A program made the translations under genes and the position numbers. Source: Microbulbifer sp. GL-2 (GTDB lineage Bacteria > Pseudomonadota > Gammaproteobacteria > Pseudomonadales > Cellvibrionaceae). From it: DNA of 64,000 bases. The stretch lies in assembly GCF_007183175.1 (NCBI RefSeq), contig NZ_AP019807.1, positions 4,886,732 to 4,950,731 on the forward strand, read 5' to 3'. The stretch's first letter is position 1, and every line of letters starts with the position of its first letter. This document shows, piece by piece, positions 45,817 to 56,348 of this stretch. Below the pieces are notes generated by a model. It was given only the letters and a program-made list of their open reading frames with translations, ran no database searches and was not told the DNA's origin.

Positions 45817-46809
45817 ATGTGGTTTAAAAACCTTCGTATCTATCGCTTAACCAAAGAATTTAGCCTGGACGCCGAAAAATTGAACGAATTGCTGGAGACC
45901 CAGGCTTTCGTGCCCTGTGGCAGCCAGGATTCCGCCCGCTACGGCTGGGTCCCCCCTTTAGGACGCCATGGCAGCCAACTGGTGCACTCCACCAATGGCT
46001 ACTTAATGATCTGCGCCAAAAAGCAGGAAAAGGTACTACCTGCAGCGGTCGTGAATGAAAAAGTGGAGGAGCTTGCCCAAGCCATCTCTGAAAAGGAAGC
46101 CCGCCAGGTTGGCCGCAAGGAGCGGCAAAACCTCAAGGATGAAGTGCTACTGGAGATGCGCCCAAAAGCCTTCGCCCGTTCGCGACTGCACTACGCCTAC
46201 ATCGCCCCCCAGGACGGCTGGGTGGTAGTGGATGCTTCCTCAGCCTCTGCCGCTGAAGAATTGCTGGAAAATCTGCGCGAAGCGATCAGCAGTCTTGCGG
46301 TAATACCGCTTTCTGCCAAGAATCTGCCGCAGCAGACCATGACCCATTGGCTTACCGCACCTGAGGCCCCCACACAGTTCGAATTTGGCCACGAATGCGA
46401 ACTGCGTGACCCTAAAGACAGCGGTAGTGTTATTCGCTGTAAAAACCAGGATCTGTGTGCAGAAGAAATCCACAACCACTTGGTGGCTGGACTGCAGGTA
46501 CATAAACTGGGCCTTGTTTGGCGCGGAGGGGTGGAATTCCTGGTCGACGACCAGTTATCCCTGAAGCGGGTAAAGTTCAGCGATGAGTTGCTGGAAAAGG
46601 CTGACAGCGCCGATGCGGATAACGCAGCACTGCGCTTTGATGCGGATTTTGCCGTAATGACCCTGGAAATCTCTGCCCTGCTCAAGGACTTGCTTGCGGC
46701 TTTCGGTGGAGTAAACACTGAGTCAGTCAGCGTAGAGGAAATCGTGGCCAAGGCCTCCCGTGCAGAAGCCGATAACTTGGCACGAGCAGTGGAGGAAGTC
46801 GTGTTTTGA
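45817..46809 (+). CDS. rdgC: Recombination-associated protein RdgC
   Basis: A 330-residue protein matching RdgC throughout: MWFKNLRIYRLT at the start, the FVPCGSQDSARYGWVPPLG motif, LRPKAF-type EMRPKAFARSR, WVVVDASSASAAEELLE and LDVARPxx-like FDADFAVMTLEISALL near the end. RdgC forms a ring dimer on double-stranded DNA and restrains RecA-promoted exchange; it is typical of beta- and gammaproteobacteria. It converges with gnd. The start at 45817 matches family N-termini. Confidence 0.96.
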   Translation: MWFKNLRIYRLTKEFSLDAEKLNELLETQAFVPCGSQDSARYGWVPPLGRHGSQLVHSTNGYLMICAKKQEKVLPAAVVNEKVEELAQAISEKEARQVGRKERQNLKDEVLLEMRPKAFARSRLHYAYIAPQDGWVVVDASSASAAEELLENLREAISSLAVIPLSAKNLPQQTMTHWLTAPEAPTQFEFGHECELRDPKDSGSVIRCKNQDLCAEEIHNHLVAGLQVHKLGLVWRGGVEFLVDDQLSLKRVKFSDELLEKADSADADNAALRFDADFAVMTLEISALLKDLLAAFGGVNTESVSVEEIVAKASRAEADNLARAVEEVVF

Positions 46810-46812
46810 TTA

Positions 46813-46839
46813 CTTACCCGGCGCGATGCGCCAGGTAAG
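46813..46839. terminator. Hairpin between rdgC and gnd
   Basis: CTTACC-C-GGCGC pairs with GCGCC-A-GGTAAG around a GAT loop, with one mismatch, just after the rdgC stop. Further inverted repeats (GGGAGAAC/GTTCTCCC and CGGGG/CCCCG) fill the gap to gnd. No U-tract follows, so the role as terminator is uncertain. Confidence 0.4.
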
Positions 46840-46921
46840 TCGGCCGGGGAGAACGCTATATCGCCTCTCCCTGTGCGGGTTCTCCCACAGCGGGGCCTGA
46901 GACCCCGGCTTGATCAGAGCC

Positions 46922-48442
46922 TTATATCTCAGTAATGGGGCGGCCCGGCTCACCCCACTGTACGTGATACTTGCGCTGCTCAGGCTGGTCCACACGGGAG
47001 AAAGTATGAGCACCAAAGAAGTCCCGCTGCCCCTGCAACAAGTTGGCCGGCAATGATTCTGTGCGGAAAGCATCGTAGTAGCTCAATGCAGAGGATAGCG
47101 CCGGCACCGGTATACCGTTCAAAGTCGCACTCGCCACCGCCTGGCGCCAGTTGGCCTGATTCTCGGCAATTTGCTGGGTAAAGAAATCATCCAACAACAG
47201 ATTGGAGAGCCTGGCATCGCGCTCATAGGCATCGCTAATAGACTGCAGGAATACCGCGCGAATAATACAGCCGGCACGCCAAATGCGTGCAATCTCAGAG
47301 AAGTTCAGCTGCCAGCCCTGCTCCCGCGCAGCCAGCTTCATCAGGTCGAAGCCCTGTGCATACACACAAATCTTGGCGCAATACAGCGCGTCATGTAGTT
47401 GCTGAATGACTTCCTCACGCTGCTCCGCCGCCACTGGGGAAATTTCCGGGCCTTTCAATTTTTGTGCCGCTCGAGTACGCAGGGTTTTGCGCGTAGATAG
47501 CGAGCGGGCATAGACCGCCTCGGCAATACTCGGCGCAGGGCAGCCAACCTCAAGACTGCTCATTGCCGTCCACAACCCGGTACCTTTTTGGCCGGCACGA
47601 TCCAGGATTACATCCACCAATGGTTGCTCGGTAACTGAATCCAGGGTAGACAGGACTTCCGCGCTGATATTAATCAGATAGCTATTCAACGGCCCGCGGT
47701 TCCACTCGCGAAACACCTCGGCAATTTCTACCGGGGACATAGCCAGCGCACTGCGCATGACATGGTAGGCCTCACAGATCATCTGCATATCGGCATACTC
47801 AATACCGTTGTGCACCATCTTTACGTAGTGACCGGAACCGATTGGGCCAATATAAGCTGCGCAGGGCTCCCCCTCACACACAGGATTGCCCGGCTCAAAG
47901 CGCTCAATGGGCTGGCCGCTGGCCTTATCTACCTTGGCTGCGATGGCATGCCAAACAGGCTCAATACGACTCCAGGCATAGCGATCTCCGCTAGGCATTA
48001 GTGACGGCCCGAAGCGCGCTCCCACCTCACCGCCAGATACCGCCGTGGTAAAGAAAATCAGTTTGCCTTCATAGCGCTTGGCGCGCTCAACGGAGTCGGT
48101 CCACAAACTATTGCCAGTATCCACCACGATATCATCGGCTTTTAGACCCGCATCCAGTAGCTTCCCACAGACATCGTCCACTGGCGCTCCCGCCGGCACT
48201 GACAGAATAATCAGATGCGGTGCCTTTACCTTTGCCAACAGCTCAGTGTACGAATTGCAGGTTTCCACCCGTGCGGGCTGTTCGCCACGCTCTTTCTTGT
48301 CCTGCTCCAGCAGTGCACTGAGCCGGTTGTGATCCAGGTCGAAAGCACAGACCCTGTAGCCGTTATCCGCCAGGTTCATGATTAGGTTTTTACCCATCAC
48401 ACCGGCGCCGATAAAGCCAATATCGCACTGTGAATCAGACAT
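46922..48442 (-). CDS. gnd: 6-phosphogluconate dehydrogenase, decarboxylating
   Basis: 506 residues from the ATG at 48442 (MSDSQCDIGFIG), which has GGAG upstream; 51 further open codons upstream lack homology. The NADP Rossmann part starts IGFIGAGVMGKNLIMNLADNGYRV. Catalytic motifs follow: VVDTGNS, VSGGEVGARFGPSLMPSGD, YIGPIGSGHYVKMVHNGIEYADMQMI (Lys/His region) and RIWRAGCIIRAVFLQ, with RDFFGAHTFSR near the end. It oxidises 6-phosphogluconate to ribulose 5-phosphate, CO2 and NADPH in the oxidative pentose phosphate pathway. It is a single gene here. Confidence 0.96.
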   Translation of the reverse strand: MSDSQCDIGFIGAGVMGKNLIMNLADNGYRVCAFDLDHNRLSALLEQDKKERGEQPARVETCNSYTELLAKVKAPHLIILSVPAGAPVDDVCGKLLDAGLKADDIVVDTGNSLWTDSVERAKRYEGKLIFFTTAVSGGEVGARFGPSLMPSGDRYAWSRIEPVWHAIAAKVDKASGQPIERFEPGNPVCEGEPCAAYIGPIGSGHYVKMVHNGIEYADMQMICEAYHVMRSALAMSPVEIAEVFREWNRGPLNSYLINISAEVLSTLDSVTEQPLVDVILDRAGQKGTGLWTAMSSLEVGCPAPSIAEAVYARSLSTRKTLRTRAAQKLKGPEISPVAAEQREEVIQQLHDALYCAKICVYAQGFDLMKLAAREQGWQLNFSEIARIWRAGCIIRAVFLQSISDAYERDARLSNLLLDDFFTQQIAENQANWRQAVASATLNGIPVPALSSALSYYDAFRTESLPANLLQGQRDFFGAHTFSRVDQPEQRKYHVQWGEPGRPITEI

Positions 48443-49407
48443 CAAGTTCTCCGTATAAAGAAAGATAGGGGGCCTTCTGGGGCGCGGAGTATAGCAATAT
48501 GAATCCGTGGCCGGGAGAGCAAAAACCCAACAAAATACCCTCTGAACAAGGTAAAAACAGCCTACAAAGCGTGGAGAATGGTGAAAATAGGTCATTGCCC
48601 TAAGTATTCCGTTGGCTATCGCAGACAGCCCCTATTTTATCCTTTAATGCCACAATCCTGGCTTCACATGCCTTCGCTATAGCCCCCTCCAGCGGCTTCT
48701 AGGCCTTACCGACGTATTTGAACAGACTGTGTAAATATGGGCACAGTGGTACTAGATATCCCCAATAAGGCGTTAGTGCGTAAGTTCCAATAAGAGCAAT
48801 GCCTCAATCCTTAGCTTGGCGCTATTAGTTAGTCCCTTCAAAGCCTGTCAATTTCGAGTTCCCATTTCAGCTTGCACACAATGTGGTTGGCGCTACTTTA
48901 ATAGACTCACATTTCTTCCTCACAACGCCCTAACGTACCACCAAAATCTGTGTTATAAATAATTTTGGAATTGAATTTAAATACAGTTAAAAGAAATTGA
49001 AAAAGTAGATACCCTAAAAATATGCTTAGGCTATTTATTGAATAGCGATATCCCACTGGCATCTTAATTTTCATGGCTTTCTGTAATTCGAATACGCTTC
49101 AGAAATCATCCAGCCCACCCAACATACCATCCTAAAAATACATAACTCTCAAACTCACTTACTGAAAATTTAGTAGCTGCATAAATATTACTGATACTGG
49201 GAAGAACCGCCCCCAACAAAAAATTTATTCCATTTCGTCTTTACTAATGGAAGGTATTAGAAATTGGACCGGCCTCATTCATACAGTCGATCTAATTCTG
49301 CTATCTCCCAGCGATGATAAATGTTTTTAAAGGCGGCGTATGAAAGATGTTTAAGTACTATGCAATACACCTGCACAAATAATTAATTGAGATACAAGGA
49401 ATATTAT

Positions 49408-49526
49408 TGTTAAAAAGATCCTAACCACTGTTTTTATCTGCCTTGTGTTCTTTGGCATTTCCGGGCTTGCGAGTGCTGAAACCTGGTTTTCTCCAGGCGC
49501 TATCGCTCTGGAGAAAACCAGGTAGA
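49408..49526 (+). pseudogene. Broken gene start encoding a signal peptide
   Basis: A frame without a standard start codon encodes VKKILTTVFICLVFFGISGLASA followed by ETWFSPG, a convincing secretion signal with a cleavage site, and stops 13 codons after the signal at 49524-49526 inside an inverted repeat. Downstream in the plus strand an open frame of about 95 codons (49616-49906) could be the detached remainder, but I recognise no family. It looks like a secreted-protein gene truncated by a rearrangement. Confidence 0.4.
49481..49523. repeat. Perfect 16-bp inverted repeat
   Basis: ACCTGGTTTTCTCCAG (49481-49496) is repeated exactly in inverse orientation at 49508-49523, with an 11-base spacer. 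The left arm lies just after the signal-peptide codons and encodes TWFSP on the plus strand; the right arm encodes TWFSP on the minus strand at the end of an opposing frame (49500-49733). No T-run follows, so it is not a typical terminator. Confidence 0.8.
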
Positions 49527-50326
49527 TAAAAAAGGCCTCACGCTTGACTGCAGTCTTTCTTGAAGCGTCAATTCAATCGGGGCAGATGCCTCAGTAGGTA
49601 GCCTGTCACTCTCGGGTGGTACATTCAATATTTGTCGCAGAGTCTCATTTAACAGCCTACCATACCCTCTGGTTGGCAATGCCAAAAATACCATTAGCTT
49701 TAGGAGGTCTGAGCGACTCGTTTGATCAATCAACCGGAAGGATTATATTTATCAATGCCCAAATATCTAACTCAGGTTCAGCTAGTGTCTGTGTAATTAA
49801 TGGCGCTGCCTCTACAATCCCCAATCATCTTACACTATACCCTAAAATTTACCTGATTATATGGACTGTCATAGATACCGATAACAGGTGCTGGTGGTAT
49901 CTGTAGCTTTTTCTCAAATTACTTATTCATTCCTTATACACTTCATTCCACATTCAGGAGTTTGCTGCAGGTGTAGATTTTTATTTCCGTCCCTCAGAAA
50001 AAGTACGGGACTCTCACTAGTACAACCATACTATTGATACATTAAACAAATAAAAAATCCATTAATACCTCCATTATTGCCTCACACAACCGACCTCCCC
50101 CATAACCGACAGCAACGCATTATTATGCTGCACCCCGCCTCCGCTTATTCGTTGGTCAATTTAACTATATAAGAAACCACTTCGTTCAATAAAAATCGAA
50201 TTAGAGTCTTGCAGATAATCTATTAATATAATTGCAAGCAGACAATACCCCTATTTGGTCTGCTTGCTGAAATATTTTCTCGGACAGGCCAACTATCAAT
50301 CAAATGGCAATCCGCCTATGGGAATA

Positions 50327-53300
50327 CTAAAATCCTTTGCTAATACTAAAGCCCACAATACGCGGCTCCAAAGTAAAGACATTAGTAGTAAGCCCCGAAT
50401 CATCACTATTGGTAAACATATCCGTGATTGGCGCATCATCAAAGATATTTTTCACATAGAGCTGCATATATAATTCAGAGTTAATATTGCTGAGACTGAC
50501 TGAGGCATTGAGATTACTCCAAGCCTTTAAGCGATCATACTCCGTATTATAAACCCGTGCATAGCTCTCCGATTGACGATAATAATCTGCCCGTAAGGTA
50601 AGATCCCAATCTTCAATAGGAATAGTATGCTCAACACCAAAGTTGATGGTAAAACGAGGAGCATTTGGCAGTTCATTTCCACTCAGATCCGCGGCAAAGC
50701 CGCGCCCTCCGTTTGGAGCATCGGTGAGCGGGTTGTAGGGGGCAACCCCATAGATAATATCGTGACGAAAACTAGTCTCAATCTCTGGCGTAAATGAACC
50801 ATACCGCGCCGACCCGGAGCAAAGCGACCAGAGAGCAAATGCATCTGCATAGTATTCATTGCTAGTACTGAGAATAGTTTCAACCAAATCCGTTGGCGCA
50901 ATACAATTGGATGGAACCTGAATACTTGGTCGAACCAGTACCCAGTCTTCATTACCCTGAGTACGATTCATGACATCAATAGACTCTTCTCCATCCGCAA
51001 TACGAGTCTTTAAGTAACCAATATTCATATCCACTCGAGTAGCATTGGTGAGCTGCCAAGCCAACTCCAGTTCCAACCCCATACTCTCCGCATCAAAGTT
51101 TTCATTAAGAGAAATACGGTCGACAATTTGTGAAACCTGATAGTCGGAATAGTCGTAGTAGAAGCCATTGGCATTCAGGGTTAAACTGCCATCAAGTAGA
51201 ATATTTTTGGTACCAAATTCAATTGCATTGACAAACTCCGGTTCAAAACTATCTTCCAATGGTTGGTATTGCACTACAGTTGGATCAATTTCAGCACGAG
51301 GTGGATTGGTACCCCCCCTTTGTAACCATGGGCAAAGGAGATATAAAGCATGGTATCATCTGTAAAAGGTGTTTCTGTCCGCCAGTCCAATACCGCACGG
51401 CCTGTATATTCCTGCCAGCCCAGGGTAAACTGACTTCCCTCCGGGTAACCACGGTGAATAAGGCCACCAGATGTCTCACCTGACCCAATTTCACCAGTAT
51501 CAATATTATAGAAAGTGCCCAATAGCAGCTGACTGGGTATCGGAGTTGAGCGTTTACGATCATCGGTATAACGCAGGCCTGTGGTCAGTTTTACATCGTC
51601 ATTAATTTGCCAATAGGCCTCTCCAAAAAGTGCCCAGGAACGAGTTTCTAACAAGTTGCGACTCAAAAAATAATTATGCCCCTCTTCGTCAATATTCTCT
51701 AGAGAGTTGGGGTCAACATATATACAGTCCGAACCCACATTCCCCGCTGGATCTGTACAATTTTGGGTAATCAAATTGTTATTCTCATCTCGATCCAGGT
51801 TATATAGATATTCCGCGAGCATGCTAAATATATTATTGAAAATAAAATAGTCGTCCTGGGTTTTAAAATCCAGGTAATTAGTGCCTACTGAAAAATTCCA
51901 AGGGCCATCAAAAGATGTCTGCAGGCGGAATTCCTGGCTCCACTGTTTGTTATCGGAACGACTAATATCTACCGCTAGTATTCCATCTGAAGGGCCCAGT
52001 TGCGGATCGGTATAAATCCCACCAGGGGTCGGATTGAGGTCACCACCATCATTAAAAACAGGACCTGAAACGTAGCGATTGTAATCCTGGGAAGAATAGT
52101 AATCATCTTTCGCGTAAGTTGACTGGGAATAAAATGTGAGGGAATCACCCAGAGCCCACTCAAAGTTCAGTTGTACAATGTCGTTCTCCGCCCGAAAGAC
52201 AGGATCATAGCTAGTTTCAATCTCACGAAGATCTCGCGACTGACTTGCATTAGCATAAGGATCGGTATACCAATCGATTACAGGCCCATAATCCGTAAAA
52301 ATTAACCCCGTAGCAAGAATATTGGCAAAACCCCTAGCATTGGGCACATCGTAAGCGTTGTCACTGTAAACCGAGCCAGGCAAGCAGCCCTGACTGAAAA
52401 ACACCTGGGCAGGGCCTATTAATTCAGTATCACCTATCTTCGATAGCCCAGGATCTTTGGTGCATAGTTGCTTTCCGGTACGAGAACGTTTGTCATCTTC
52501 CTCAAAATGCTGCCAGATAAGATTGGCGCTAAAAGACTCGTTCGGCTCCCACTCAAAGATGACACGAGTGGAATAGAGGTCACGGTCATTAACATCGTTA
52601 CCGGTATGAAGGTTGTAATCAAAACCATCACGCTTGGTTAAAGCCCCAGAAAGGCGCAACCCCATAGTTTCACCAATGGGTAAGTTAAACATACCGCTAG
52701 TGCGCTTGGAATTAAAGCTGCCTATCTCTGCCTTAATCTCCGATTCGAATTCTCCCTCCGGCATAATCGGTAACATATTAACTACACCGGCGGTAGCATT
52801 GCGTCCATAGAGAGTGCCCTGTGGTCCACGCAGTACCTCTACTCGCTGTACATCAAAGAATTCCTGTTCAAACAAGCGGTTACGTATTAGAGGAGCATTA
52901 TTAAAGCTCACTGCTACTGCAGGGTCTGAAGCAGCAGAAACCGCTTTGGTACCCACACCGCGAATAGAAAAATTATAAGAACTAAAATTTGATTTGGAGA
53001 AGTTAACATTTGGCACCGCACGCAGAAGCTCTTCACCGCGTTCAATCTTTAGGGCATCCATGTTATCCCCAGAGAGTGCAGAGACTGCAATGGGAACATC
53101 CTGAATGCTCTGTTCTATCTTCTGAGCGGTTACAGTCACTTCCTCAATGGCTTGCCTTGTGCGAATACTCTTCTCATCGTTTTGCTCATCCTGTGATAAG
53201 GCCGTCAATGGCGTAGATGTCATTATCAGACAAGCAATCGCAACGCTATACCAAAGGGTATTATTATTGACTGGATTAGTGGTACGAATTGCTCGTGCAA

Positions 53301-53334
53301 TCAACTTTTCTTGCTTACAAAGGCTCATCATCAT
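50327..53334 (-). pseudogene. TonB-dependent receptor, frameshifted at a G7 tract
   Basis: Two minus-strand frames make one receptor of about 1002 residues. The N-terminal part (53334-51274, signal peptide, plug domain) has EEVTVTAQKIEQSIQDVPIAVSALSG, FSIRGVGTKAV and VQRVEVLRGPQGTLYGRNATAGVVNM. The C-terminal part (51274-50327) has EFVNAIEFGTKNILLDGSL, LNASVSLSNI and the closing strand ending in Phe. The break is at seven Gs (51312-51318, C on the plus strand); adding one G restores YKGGGTNPPRAEIDP. Receptors of this type import siderophores, vitamins or glycans with TonB energy. With an ECF sigma gene upstream it may be signal-controlled. Frameshift could be decay, slippage control or a sequencing error. 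Confidence 0.88.
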
Positions 53335-53654
53335 ACTGAGTTTCTCTATTTTTTCTCTATTATTCTTAAGTCAGCCAAACAGCACCTTATCTCAGGCCCA
53401 ACCGAGTTAAAGACGGAAAAAACTCACAGCAGGGGATTAAACTCTTACATCCCCGTGAACACCAGATACAAACAAAAAGCAAAAACACCAACAAAAACTT
53501 ATATTTTTATTGACAGAAGCTTCCAACTTCCAACTTCCAACTTCCAACTTCCAACTTCCAACTTCCAACTTCCAACCAGAAAATAATAGCCAAAAAATCA
53601 AACCCGATAGAAACTTTAAAGGAATCATTTAACAACCACCAAACACTCAACCCT
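53335..53654. other. Receptor leader/promoter region with tandem repeat
   Basis: 320 bp between the receptor start and the end of the ECF sigma gene, both on the minus strand. It holds the heptanucleotide array at 53521-53576 and probably the receptor promoter. No gene was seen. Confidence 0.5.
53521..53576. repeat. Heptanucleotide tandem repeat, 8 copies
   Basis: Eight exact, contiguous copies of TTCCAAC (56 bp). The array is about 190 bp upstream of the TonB-dependent receptor start on the minus strand and 78 bp downstream of the ECF sigma stop. Such perfect short repeats change copy number by slippage. Confidence 0.97.
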
Positions 53655-54182
53655 TTAATTTTCTGAAACTTCCTCCATCACCTTACGAACCCTCACCAGG
53701 GCTCGCTGTATTAGCTCCTTTACTGACTCCCTGGAAATGCCCATACGTTCAGCAATATCCTGATAGGTTAATCCTTCAAAACGATGAAACTTGAAAGCTG
53801 TTCCAGCTCTTGGAGGTAGTCGTAAAATAGCCTGACAGACACGACTGCAGTCTTGCATGCCTATTACTGTACGCTCGGGTGTGATCACATCTGGAATCTC
53901 CATCTCACAACTCAGTGACTCATGGAAGGACCTGCATCGGGACTTTTGGTACCGACCATGGCTAACCAAAAGATTTTTGGCAATGGTATAAATGTAACTC
54001 TTTGGGTTTTCAATATCCGCGTCAGATTTTTTGACTTGCAAATGAAGATGAGTAAAAACCTCTTGCACCAAGTCATCCACATCTGAAAAATTTACCCTGG
54101 AAGAAAAGTATCGCCTCAACCCTAAGCGATATTCCCCCACCCATACGGCCACATCTTTTTGGCAGCTTTTGTTCATAGACAA
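53655..54182 (-). CDS. ECF-type RNA polymerase sigma factor (FecI-like)
   Basis: A 175-residue two-domain sigma factor. Region 2 has RRYFSSRVNFSDVDDLVQEVFTHLHLQV and PKSYIYTIAKNLLVSHGRYQKSR; region 4 has ILRLPPRAGTAFKFHRFEGLTYQDIAERMGISRESVKELIQRALVRVRK. This is the size and order of FecI-type factors that control outer-membrane receptor genes. The TonB-dependent receptor lies downstream on the same strand, but no FecR-like anti-sigma gene is next to it. A basic N-terminal extension is absent. Likely regulates the receptor; other targets are possible. Confidence 0.9.
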   Translation of the reverse strand: MSMNKSCQKDVAVWVGEYRLGLRRYFSSRVNFSDVDDLVQEVFTHLHLQVKKSDADIENPKSYIYTIAKNLLVSHGRYQKSRCRSFHESLSCEMEIPDVITPERTVIGMQDCSRVCQAILRLPPRAGTAFKFHRFEGLTYQDIAERMGISRESVKELIQRALVRVRKVMEEVSEN

Positions 54183-55315
54183 ACAAGTATTTGGTCAATT
54201 GAAAATGTGCCAACTACTTAGCTATACTAACATAAACTCAAAAAGCGCTAAGTAGACACTCAAAACTGGACGAATACGAAAAGAAATTTTTTTGAATCGA
54301 CACGAACATTTCACAAACCGACAAGACTTTGACCAACAGTCCACAAAAAACAAGCAAAAGTACGGACTGATAGGTCAAGAGAAATATTTAAAAAATTTCT
54401 TTTTGGAAAAATTACCTACATTTATTTTGACTTATTCGATTTCCAGAAAACCCAGAATAACCTCAGCACACTTATTGATAAACTTCTACAACAAGCAGAA
54501 ATGGTGAATCGTACGCCTATATACCCTTTACACCATCAATACCTGGAATCTAACGCCATACTTTCCAACCAAAAATGTTTTCACTTCACCAGACAGATGG
54601 AAACTATTAGAAGCCCCACCAACTGAACAACAACAAAAATTATTCACCCGCGTATAACTGGCACACAAAGAAATTTCCACATCAAGGATAATCCGATTTA
54701 TTTGCAGGGTGATTTATCCAACTCATAGAAAAGAACAAATCGATAACAGGCAGCAGCAACAGAAGGCGAACAGCAGAGACACTCCATATTTCCAAAAAGG
54801 TTCAGCAAAATATCAACCCAGCACCCCAAAAAAAGATGCCTTTTATTTTAAGTACCACTTACCCATTACTTAAACTGGTACAAAATCAGCAACCAGGGTG
54901 GCCCCTCAAGCCAGCAAATCAACAGACTAAAGAACTAAAAATCTCTTTTCTTTGTTTATATTATTCGGTACATTAAGTAGCATTGCTGACAATTGGAGAC
55001 TATCTTTACAATCCAAAATCAAAATATTACGAACATCTTAAGCTGAAGATACACAATTGAAAGCCAAATAGGCAGACACACATCTTATAAGGACAACAAT
55101 AATGATTCTCTGCTTCTCTATAGCACCGCTTATGACCGCCAACTTTATCTATTTAGTAACTCTTTTTGACCCTCATTCAGTATCATCCCTTCCAATTAGT
55201 CCACATAAGAATTGTTGAACTATCGAGGATAAAAAACAACGGACTTTCGACACAGGGTTTTCACTTGTAGACCACCTAGCCTCTCCAGAGAAAAACAATA
55301 CATAGAAGAAACTTC
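54183..55315. other. AT-rich region without recognisable genes
   Basis: About 1.1 kb of A/T-rich sequence. A 71-codon plus-strand frame (54292-54507) lacks a ribosome site and any family likeness. I see no repeat, RNA gene or coherent reading frame here; the region probably contains decayed sequence. Confidence 0.4.
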
Positions 55316-56315
55316 CTTTGGTTGTCTGTGTTTATAGCTTCAGGACCAATCACTCCAGACATAGCTCTTGGAGTGAAATCTTCTAAAATCAAACCAGACA
55401 GCTTCCCTATTTCATTATTTATACCTACAAACAATATTACCCTAGCCGTCTATAAAAAAAGGGGGGGGCTTCCCGATCATCTTCAGCCACGACTTTCCTG
55501 GGCTCGCTTTTATACACTATAAAATGCATGCCGCAGCCAAGCAGGTTACCAAGCAATCGTTGCAGATCTGCGCGGATTTGGTCGTAGCGATATACCGCAG
55601 AATATATAAGCATACGTAACTACAGAGGCCTGCGATGATCTAATAGGCATGATGGGGTAGCTCGGTTGCTGACGCCATAGCCTTAATCTATCCAGAGCGC
55701 TATGCTGGCTTAATTGAAATAGGGACGTCCCCTAATGTTCACCCCAGAGATCTTCCAGAATCAAAGTACAAGTTAGAGATATTGTCGACAAGCCAGCCTA
55801 CAACTGTTTTATGCAACAAACGGAGATCTCTGAAAAACTCTTAAAAAGAATGTCGATCTTTTCCCAGAAAAATTATTTAAAGACCCAGAATTTTTCTGAC
55901 TTAACTAAAGATGCACCTGAGAGAAAACTGGATCTGGCCACTGTGATGCCCAACCCCCAGAAACAAAGTACTCTCTTTATCCCAGAGGATATATTGAAAA
56001 CCTATGCTGACATTTTCAGGAGAACTGAGTTTAAGGTCGGAATATACCGGTATCGGGCTATGGATATGATCTGGAACGAGCTTCAAAAATCCAATCTGCA
56101 TTGGTAATTGAATATTCCATACTTTTATCTTTGGCCCGCCCAGGACCCAAATTAAAACCCTTGGGTTGACAGCCGAACTGAAAGACCATATCAATGATCT
56201 CCTGGCCTTTGCCGTTGAAGATTTTGGCCATTTTGCTATAAAAGAGAAGCCCGAAGAATTATCGTGTTTCATAGTCAATTGGCTTGCCACAAAATTACCC
56301 GGACAAAACTTAGAA
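55316..56315 (+). pseudogene. Epoxide-hydrolase-like alpha/beta hydrolase pseudogene
   Basis: Pieces of one alpha/beta hydrolase appear in successive frames. An N-terminal part (PDSFPISLFIPTNNITLAVYKKRGG) leads, across an A7G8 run at 55454-55468, to FPIIFSHDFPGLAF. Then AGYQAIVADLRGFGRSDIPQNI ends in a stop, VADAIALIYPERYAGLIEIGTSPN follows in another frame, then DILKTYADIFRRTEFKVGIYRYRAMDMIWN, and finally VEDFGHFAIKEKPEELSCFIVNWL, the region of the catalytic His. At least four frame changes and one stop are present, so it is not functional. The last piece is in frame with the next hydrolase gene. Confidence 0.82.
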
Positions 56316-56348
56316 AATAGAATTATAATTAAGATGGAACTACTTTTC

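Larger units (their letters stand above)
48443..50326. other. AT-rich intergenic region without intact genes
   Basis: About 1.9 kb between gnd and the TonB-dependent receptor. The first kilobase has no recognisable coding sequence. Around 49410-49910 there is a broken secreted-protein frame with a fold-back repeat, described separately. The last 400 bp are very A/T-rich. Confidence 0.5.

Noticed and set aside
49481..49523. The inverted repeat as a rho-independent terminator
   Set aside because: The arms are not followed by a T-run on either strand, the spacer is long, and no intact gene ends there.
50327..51274. The receptor C-terminal frame as a separate gene
   Set aside because: It starts mid-barrel without signal or plug, and one added base joins it to the preceding frame.
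53521..53576. The TTCCAAC array as a CRISPR
   Set aside because: The units are 7 bp and contiguous with no spacers, so it is a simple tandem repeat.
54292..54507. A 71-codon plus-strand frame downstream of the ECF gene's 5' end
   Set aside because: It begins at a TTG without ribosome site, is A/T-driven in composition and resembles no family.
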